Of a stretch of 64,000 nucleotides of DNA, positions 25,930 to 34,300 are shown one piece after another (within the stretch, counting starts at the first letter, position 1; each line of letters opens with the position of its first letter). A program made the position numbers and the translations under genes. The stretch spans positions 2,790,001 through 2,854,000 of the forward strand of contig NC_022600.1 in NCBI RefSeq assembly GCF_000484535.1, in the 5' to 3' direction. The DNA is from Gloeobacter kilaueensis JS1. Lineage in GTDB: Bacteria > Cyanobacteriota > Cyanobacteriia > Gloeobacterales > Gloeobacteraceae. The notes beneath the pieces were generated by a model. That model did no database searches, was not told where the DNA came from, and saw nothing but the letters and a program-made list of their open reading frames with translations.

Positions 25930-27678
25930 CTAATTAATGCTTATCTGTGCTCCCTGGATCGTCATTGGTCCAGAAGAGCTGACACTCATGTTTCCAGAGG
26001 CGTTGATTGTCGTTGAACCCTGAGAATTAATGTTCAGTTCTCCTGTCGAGTGGATTTCAATGCTGCCATCTTGATCGTTGAGCTTGATGTAGTGGCCGCC
26101 GGGTGTCTTGATGTTGATGAACTCGTCTGTCTCGTTCATCTCAATCATGAACATCTTCTTGGTCCGCAGGTAGATGCCCACTTTGTCTGGTGAGGTATCT
26201 TCATCGACCATGCGCATGTAGTGGCCGACTCGCGTCTTCATTGTGCGTAGATGCACTGGAGTAACACTGTCGTCCTGCTTGTCCGGTGGCTTGTCCTTGC
26301 CATTCCAGACACCGCCGACGACATAAGGACGATGAATATCACCGTGCTCGAAACAGACCAACACTTCATCGTTGACTTCTGGCAGCCACCAGATGCCATG
26401 CTCCGGCCCAGCGCCGGGACCGACTACCCGTGCCCAGTTGCTCTCGTGTTCTTCGGTCAAAGTTGGAAACTTGACTTTGATTCGACCCATGCCTTCAGGG
26501 TCTTTGTTGTTGGTGACGATTCCTACAAGATTTGTCTGACCAGGCTTGAGCTTGGGTTGCGACCCAAGGTTGCTCATCATGTTACCGCCACGGGTTCCCC
26601 GAACGCTGAACTCCGTGGTGTAAACATTGTCGTGGTAGAAGTGCCGAGCGTCAGTGACGTAGTACTTGCCACTGTGCTGATCGCCCATTTGAGTCAGATT
26701 GACTATCTTACCCGGTCGAACCGTTGGCTCACCTTCACAACGGGCATCGGCGTAGACACCTTCACCCCCCATCTCGTCGCAGACGGCCTGTGCCATGATG
26801 TCTGCTTCTTCAGGACTGAAGACGGGGTGATCGACGACTGTCAGCTTGGCATTGGTACCAAAAGGCTCATCTGCCTTCCCAGCAATCGTGTAACCAGTTT
26901 GCGTAACTAGCTGGGGTGCCTCCGCTGTTCCAACAATTGCCTTCTTCTCCTTGTAATCCCAGCTACGGACCTCGACGGATTTTACCTGCTCTGCAGCGGT
27001 CATTCGCGTTCTAAAAGATTGAAGTCGTTTGCCCCACTGCAGCAAGGTATCCGCTTCACCGTCGCTCTTGGGCTTGTGGAAATGCACCTTACTATCTTGA
27101 ACGTATAGCTCAAAGCCGATTCGAGATGCGCGATCCCTAAGAAACGCCATGTTTGTCTGGTTTTCTTGAAAAACATAGTCATGGGGAGCGCCGCTGTCTT
27201 CGATCTCTCCTGCCTGTAAACCCACCTCACCGATGATCTTGCGAACGATGTCAGAGTCCGTCATGTTGATGAAGGAGCGGTTATAGCGTCCGCGATGCAG
27301 GCGGTGAGACATGTCGTAGCCGCGCAGGACGACAGGAGCAGAAGGATCTTCAGTGTAGTGAGCTTCAATACCAGTGATTTCGCCTTCCAGCAAAGCAGGA
27401 TTCTCTGTTTGTTTGCTAAATTCGCCAGCCATAGTCGTGGTGGAGCGAAAGCCAAATTTGATCTTCGCGCCAACCTTCAAGGCTGGATGGCTCAGCCAAT
27501 GATGTTTATCCTTCACATCGCCCGGCGTAAATGGATTGTGCAGGATGATCGTGAAAGCATCAGGCAAGTTCAAACTTTCTTCGACACAAATCTGCTGGAT
27601 ATCTCGAACAAGGAACTCATTCTCTTCGCCTTCGACGCCCTCAATCTTGACATTGGGCCTTGAATTATAGTTTTGCAT
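25930..27678 (-). CDS. VgrG/gp27-gp5-like spike protein of a contractile injection system
   Basis: 582 residues. The N-terminal gp27-like part (about 1-330) includes the LRGYDMSHRLHRGRYNRSFINM and SDIVRKIIGEVGL signatures of phage late-control D/VgrG hubs. A gp5 OB domain begins at about 386 (LVGIVTNNKDPEGMGRIKVKFP) with GIWWLPEVNDEVLVCFEHGD and PYVVGGVWNGKDKPP. The C-terminus is a short beta-helix (GGHYIKLNDQDGSIEIHSTG, then repeated Ser/Asn pairs). This is the fused spike (Afp8/Pvc8 type) that caps the inner tube. There is no C-terminal effector extension. The DNA is AT-richer than neighbouring genes. Confidence 0.9.
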   Translation of the reverse strand: MQNYNSRPNVKIEGVEGEENEFLVRDIQQICVEESLNLPDAFTIILHNPFTPGDVKDKHHWLSHPALKVGAKIKFGFRSTTTMAGEFSKQTENPALLEGEITGIEAHYTEDPSAPVVLRGYDMSHRLHRGRYNRSFINMTDSDIVRKIIGEVGLQAGEIEDSGAPHDYVFQENQTNMAFLRDRASRIGFELYVQDSKVHFHKPKSDGEADTLLQWGKRLQSFRTRMTAAEQVKSVEVRSWDYKEKKAIVGTAEAPQLVTQTGYTIAGKADEPFGTNAKLTVVDHPVFSPEEADIMAQAVCDEMGGEGVYADARCEGEPTVRPGKIVNLTQMGDQHSGKYYVTDARHFYHDNVYTTEFSVRGTRGGNMMSNLGSQPKLKPGQTNLVGIVTNNKDPEGMGRIKVKFPTLTEEHESNWARVVGPGAGPEHGIWWLPEVNDEVLVCFEHGDIHRPYVVGGVWNGKDKPPDKQDDSVTPVHLRTMKTRVGHYMRMVDEDTSPDKVGIYLRTKKMFMIEMNETDEFINIKTPGGHYIKLNDQDGSIEIHSTGELNINSQGSTTINASGNMSVSSSGPMTIQGAQISIN

Positions 27679-27756
27679 TGTTTGCGCTCCAAGATTGGCG
27701 GGGTGATTTTTAGATCAATTCTCGTCTTGTGACGTTTGCCGGTGAAACCCTTGTTG

Positions 27757-28302
27757 TCAACCTTGACGACCTCGCGAGTCGGCTGTTCGGTTTGCTGGTC
27801 CCGCATTACTTTGTTGAGAGCCTGCTGCTACTTTCTCCACTTCTTGTAATTTTAGAGAGACCATTGCTCGACACGGATCGCCATTAGGGAGAAACATTGT
27901 GTAGTTGAAGGTGAGACTGGTCACAACGCAGCGCAGGGAAATGCTGTTCCCCAATTGAAGCATGTACACAAAAGGGCGCTTGCGCTGAATAAAGGCACCA
28001 TCACCACTTGCCGATGCATCACTGACTGAATTTGGTGTGACAGCCGCTTTCAGCGCATCGATGTAAGACTGGCAGGAGGTCCGCGACTCGTAGGTGTCGA
28101 TGAGCATGTTGTTGATCGTCACTTCGTAAGGCTTGACACCCTTGTAGTCTGTACTTGGCAGAGTGTCACTGTCACCGATCGAGCCTTTATTTTCCTTCCA
28201 TTCCACGGTGCGGGTAAAGGAAATGGCGGAGGGATTGTACATGAAAGTAATGGGGGAGCCGCCCTCTGCTACGGCTAGCTGAGCTTTTACAAGGGTCGTC
28301 AT
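27757..28302 (-). CDS. CIS tube/hub adaptor protein (Afp7/Pvc7-like)
   Basis: 181 residues. The N-terminal FMYNPSAISFTRTVEWKENKG matches the CIS-tube family start (F-x-[FY]-N-P-x-x-x-x-x-x-R), and GVKPYEVTINNMLIDTYESR and RPFVYMLQLGN, then LRCVVTSLTFNYTMFLPNGDPCRAMVSLKL, follow the pattern of hub-joining proteins that lie before the VgrG spike in extracellular CIS loci. In Afp7-like proteins a LysM domain often follows; here the protein ends soon after (NRTADSRGRQG), so LysM is absent. It lies between the giant repeat protein and the spike gene. Confidence 0.78.
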   Translation of the reverse strand: MTTLVKAQLAVAEGGSPITFMYNPSAISFTRTVEWKENKGSIGDSDTLPSTDYKGVKPYEVTINNMLIDTYESRTSCQSYIDALKAAVTPNSVSDASASGDGAFIQRKRPFVYMLQLGNSISLRCVVTSLTFNYTMFLPNGDPCRAMVSLKLQEVEKVAAGSQQSNAGPANRTADSRGRQG

Positions 28303-28340
28303 CGGTGTCTCTCCTTCACTGCTTACTCATATTTATATAT

Positions 28341-31300
28341 TTACCAGAGTCCGCGACCATGATAGTTAAAGCCTTCTTTGCGCTCACGCTCGATCTCGAT
28401 GCGGTGGCGCAACATGCTGTAGACCTCGCGGGCCAGAGTTTCGAGATCGGCAGGATCGAGGGCTTCTTCCATTTTGTCGTCGAGTTGTTGCTGGGCGAGG
28501 GCAGACGGATCGACGCCTGAGGGCGTTTCGGTTCCTGGTCCACCGGCACTTTCGAGTTCCGGAGGCAATTCTCCGTCGCCCGATTCGATGGCATCCATTG
28601 AATCGCCCATGTAGCCGCCGATGGGAGCGCGGCCTGTATCGCTGTCGCTGCCCATCGAGAAGCCACCGCCGCCGCCACCACCGCCGTCGTCCGGGGCTGC
28701 GTCTGCCTCTCCCATCAGATGTTCGATGCTCGACCAGCTGTCGGGTGTTTGCAGGGCGGCACCGCTACCGGTCGCAACACCGTCGTCGCCGTCCAGCATC
28801 GCACCGCCGAAGGGCGAAGCAAATTGCAGCGGGACTGACATCGCGTCACTGAAGGCTGCCGGTTCACCGGCCACCACCGCCAGATCGAAGCTCTCGGGCA
28901 ACTGATCGAAGCCGTCCATATCGCCGAAGGGCTGATCGGCACCGTCCGGAGCGAAACCAGTCGTATCGCCTCCGAAGCCGAGGGGACCAGAATCGATGCC
29001 TGTCATGAGCAGGGGAGCAAAGTCCGCCGCTCCTTCGCCTGCTGCCATCAGCGAGGGGTCTTCGATGCCGTCGCCGACGAAGACCAGCGGTGCGAGGGCT
29101 TGTGTGGCGGCGAGGGTTTCCTGGGCAAGGGGCAGCGTGTCTCCAAGCAGGCTCTCCGACTGGCCGAACGCCTGCAACTGCTCGAAATCGAGCCCCAGCG
29201 ACTCGCCTGCTTCCATGCCGAGGGGCAGGATGCCATCGGTGAGGCCAAGTGGTTCAGGCGCGCCGAGCAAGCCCACCGGGCCGAGGGTAGGCATCCCCGG
29301 TACGGCGGGAGACACTTCTGCATCGGTTGGGGCGAAAGTGTCCGGAACACTGGGGCTGGACGAATAGACCAGGGGGCTGAATTCAGCAGCCGCAGCAAGG
29401 AAGGGAACGTCTTCGCCGGGGACGCCGGTCGTCGGGAGTGCCGGCTCGAAATCGACAGGAGCAATGGCCTGTTCAAAATCGGTAGGATAGGGGGCCAGAG
29501 CCTGCTCTTCACCTGGGGCGAAGGCACGGGCTACCGGCTCAACTCCGAGCGCTCCAGTGGCCCCACCCGTCTCCTCGGAAATAGCGCCTTCCGCTCCCGC
29601 TGCCAGAACAAGCGGGCTGAATTGGGCGAGGCTTGCCGCCTGCACCTCGCTGTCGCCCAGGGCCAGATCGGATGCAGCTTCAGCCGTGAGCGGACGGAGA
29701 ACCGATAGATCCTGGGCGACGGTCGGAGAGATGGCTCCAGCATCTGCAAAGATGTCAGCCGGCAACAGTGGCTCAGCGCCAAGGGGAGTGAAACTGGCCT
29801 CACCCAGGCCCAGCTCTGGAACGGGCGGCTGGGATTCAGCGGCTGTTACGGTTGTCGGACCATAGTCCACCGTACCCGGAACACCGGCGGATACTTGCTG
29901 CCCTTCACCGGGGACAATCGCCTCGTCAACTCCCGGCGCATAGGTAAGCGGTGCGAGTGCCCCGTAGCCGGCAGTCTCGGTTCCAGTGTCAGAAGCTTGA
30001 TCGAGAAGACCGGCTGCAGGACCGAGGGGACTGATGACCGATAGATTCTGCAGGGCAGAGAGGGAAGTGTCCTGCGGTTGCTGGGCTGCTCCCAGGGCAT
30101 CCACTCCCTCCAGTTGCCCTGCTTCACCCAGGCGGGCAACACTTCCGAGAGGAGTGGCCGCTTCGGAGGCAAAGTGCGCTTCGAGCGGCAAGAAACCTTC
30201 CTGCCCGGCGGGCAGTTCGCCGACTTCACCGGTAGTCGGCTGGGGTTGCTCGCTGAGTGGTTGCGGCGCATCGCGCAATGGCAAGTCGTCCGGCGGTTCT
30301 GCTCCAATCGGCTCCGGAGCGTCATGCAGGACTACCGGCTGCTCGCGTACCAGCTCATCCGGTCCAGTTGGACTGTCTTCTACTTCCAGCTGTTGCTGCA
30401 AAGGTTCGACGACTCGCTCCAGTCCGTCGCGATATTCGCCCGGCTCCAGCGGTGTCTCTGGCTGTCTGCGCCCCCGGCCTGTGTCAACAGCGCTGACCGC
30501 ATCATCGAACGCTTCTTGCAGATCTTCGAGGCGCGCTTCAGCAGAAAGCGGTTCGGGGGCGGGAATCAGCTCCGGCTCTGCTTCTTGCTGTTCGGAGACA
30601 GGCTCCGGCGCGGGGATGAGCGATGGTTCTGTTTCCTGGGCTTCTGGCTCTTGTTGTTCGGAAACTGGCTCTGGAGCTGGAATGAGCGATGGTTCCGCTT
30701 CTTGCTGTTCTGAGACAAGTTCAGCAGCCGGAATCAGTTGCGGCGCTTGCTCTTCCGGCAATTCTGCTACCGGTGTTCCATCAGCCTGGGCGAGGATTGG
30801 CTCAGTTTCAGTGGCAGTTGGCTGTGTTTCTGGCTCATCCTGAGCTGTCAGGGCCATCTGGGGCAACGCACCACCCTCGGCAGCGAATTGCTCTTCTAAG
30901 GGCAGGTAGCCTTCTTCCTCGACGGCAGGCTCTACAGCGGGAGTCTCTGCTAAGGCTTCATCCGCAGGCGCTTCAGCTGTTGGTTGCTGTTCAGAAAGCG
31001 GCTGGGGCGCATCGTGTAGCTCGACCTCACCTGCTGGCTCCTCCTCACCAACCGGCTCCGGAGCATCATGCAGAACTATCGGCTGCTCCTGCACCAGCTC
31101 ATCCGGTCCAGTCGGACTGCCTTCTGCTTCCAGCTGTCTTTCCAGCGGCTCGACCACCCGCTCCAGTCCGTCGCGATATTCGCCTGGCTCCAGCGGCGTC
31201 TCTGGCTGTCTGCGCCCCCGGCCCGTGTCAACGGCGCTGACCGCATCGCCAAACGCTTCCTGCAGATCTTCGAGGCGTGCTTCAGCAGAAACAGGCTCTG

Positions 31301-34300
31301 GTTCCTGTTCTTCTTGTTGCTCGGAAACAGGCTCCGGCGCGGGGATGAGCGATGGTTCTATTTCCTGGGCTTCTTGCTCAGCCAGTGGCTGGTCAGCAGG
31401 AAGCAGTTGCGGAACTTCGCCCTCTGATGGCTCTACTCCTTCTGTGCCGTCAGTCTGCGCGAGGACCGGTTCGACTTCAGCAGTTGGCTGTGTCTCTTCT
31501 TCGTCCTGAGCGGGAAGCGCCATCTGGGGCAGCGCACCACCCTCGGCAGCAAACTGCTCTTCTAAAGGCAGGAAGTCCTCAATCTGCGTTGCTGGCTCGA
31601 CTTCGGATAGCGGAGTCGGCAGTTCTCCATCCGGTTGCGTTTCTGGAGCAACAGTTTCAGCTTCGGATTGAGAATCGAGTGGTTCTTGAGGAAGCTCCAG
31701 CGGTGCTTGCGGCTCGCCAGGTACCTGCTCGGTCGTTTCGGGCAGAATAGCTGTGTCAGCAGCAGCAAACTGCTCTTCTAATGGCAGATAGCCTTCATCC
31801 GCAGGCGCTTCAGCTGTTGGTTGCTGTTCAGAAAGTGGTTGGGGCGCATCGTGTAGCTCGACCTCACCTGCTGGTTCTTCGCCGATCGGTTCCGGTGCGT
31901 CGTGCAGATGCTGGGCTACCGGTTGCTCCCGTACCAGTTCATCCGGTCCAGTTGGACTGCCTTCTACTTCCAGCTGTTGCTGCAAAGGCTCGACGACTCG
32001 CTCCAGGCCGTCGCGATATTCGCCCGGTTCCAGCGGTGTCTCTGGTTGTCTGCCACCTCGACCGGTGTCAACGGCGCTGACTGCATCATCGAACGCTTCT
32101 TGCAGATCTTCGAGGCGCGCTTCAGCAGAAAGCGGTTCGGGGGCGGGAATTAGCTCCGGCTCTGCTTCTTGCTGTTCGGAGACAGGTTCTGGAGCCGGGA
32201 TGAGCGATGGTTCTGTTTCAGATTCTTGTTGTTCCCGCTCAGAAATCGCTTCCGGCGCAGGGATGAGCTGTGGGGCTTGCTCTTCCGGTAATTCTGCTAC
32301 CGGCGTCTCATCGGCTTGGGCAATGCCTGGCTCAGTTTCAGTGGCAGTTGGCTGTGTTTCTGGCTCATCCTGCGCCGTCAGGGCCATCTGGGGCAACGCA
32401 CCACCCTCGGCAGCGAATTGCTCTTCTAAGGGCAGGTAGCCTTCCTCATCAGCGGCAGGCTCTACTGCGGAGGTTTCTGCTAAAGATTCTTCTGCAGATG
32501 ACTCAGAAACGACTGGTTCCGCTGTATCGCGCTGCTCTTCACCGATCGGTTCCGGTGCGTCGTGCAGATGCTGCTGGGCTACCGGTTGCTCGCGCACCAA
32601 CTCGTCCGGTCCAGTCGGACTATCCTCATCCTCTAGCTGTTGCTGCAAAGGTTCAACGACTCGCTCCAGTCCGTCGCGATATTCGCCCGGCTCCAGGGGT
32701 GTCTCTGGCTGTCTGCGTCCCCGGCCCGTGTCAACGGCGCTGACCGCATCATCGAACGCTTCCTGCAAATCCTCAAGGCGCGCTTCAGCAGAAACAGGCT
32801 CTGGTTCCGAAACAAGAGGAGGCTCTGGTTCCTGTTCTTCCTGCTCGGAGATGGGTTCTGGAGCCGGGATGAGCGGTGGTTCGGTTTCCTGGGTTTCTGG
32901 CTCTTGTTGTTCAGAAACTGGCTCTGGAGCTGGAATTAGCTCTGGCTCTGCTCCTTGCTGTTCTGAGACAGGTTCAGCAGCTGGGATGAGCGATGGTTCT
33001 GTCTCTTGCTGCGAAACAGGTTCAGCAGCCGGAATCAGTTGCGGCGTTTCTTCTTCCGGCAATTCTGCTACCGGTGTTCCATCAGCCTGGGCGGCGATTG
33101 ACTCAGTTTCAGCAGTTGGCAGCGTCTCTTCTTCGTCCTGAGTGGGAAGCGCCATCTGGGGCAGCGCACCACCTTCGGCAGCAAACTGCTCTTCTAAAGG
33201 CAGGTAGCCTTCTTCTGAAGCCAGTCTTCCAACCGGTGTCTCCGCTGGAAGTTCCTCTGCAGATGGCTGAGACAGATCTGTAAGTGGTTCTGGTGCGTCG
33301 TGCAGATGCTGGGCTACCGGTTGCTCCCGTACCAGTTCATCCGGTCCAGTTGGACTGCCCTCTACTTCCAGCTGTTGCTGTAAAGGCTCGACGACTCGCT
33401 CCAGCCCGTCGCGATATTCGCCCGGTTCCAGGGGCGTCTCTGGCTGTCTGCCACCTCGACCGGTGTCAACGGCGCTGACCGCATCGCCAAACGCTTCCTG
33501 CAGATCTTCGAGGCGCGCTTCAGCAGAAACAGGCTCCGGTGCCGGAATCAGGGACGGCTCTGGTACCGGTTGCTCGGAAACCGGTTCCGGCGCGGGGATG
33601 AGCGGCGGTTCCGCTGTTGCCGCTGCGTCGGAGGTGAAGGCTGATTGTGCCTCCTCGGTTTCTGGCTGCCCTTCCTCGGCCAGGATGGAGGCTGGTTCTG
33701 AAAACGTTTGTGCTGCGAGAACAGCGTCTGGTTCTGGGGATGCAGCGGCGAATATCTCGGTCCGCTCGTCCGGCTGGGTTGGGGATAGACCCGTACTCTC
33801 AGGGTCTGTCCGCTCCTGTGTCTCTATTGGGGAAGTGGGCGGCTCGACCAGCCCTTCGCGGGCAAATTGGGCTTCGAGCGGGACAAAATCCGACTGCTCC
33901 TGTCCAACGGGAGCAGTCGCCAGAGAAGGGCTCTCGGCGGTGTAAGAAGCTGTGTCCGAACTGGGCAGACCGTCCGGTTGCACCTGTTCAAACTGGGCTA
34001 TGGGCTGATGCAGGGTTTCTTCGTCCCCCGGCTCCATTGGCTGCAGCGATTCCTCGGAGCGCGCTTCGCTCTGCGAGACAAATTGCGGCTCCTGTCCTGT
34101 GGATTCTGGCTCAAGATAGGCCGGGACCGTCGTGGTTTCGGAGAAGGGTTCCAGTGCCGGTGTTTGCGCTTCTACCCGGGAGAAGCCGGATTGCTGGCCG
34201 CTTTCAGAAACAACTTCAGGCGGGCTTGCCGCCGTCTGCTCCGCTTCGGTTGCCGCTTCTGAAGTCGCAAAGGGCAAATCGGGGTGCTCTGCCTGAGTAG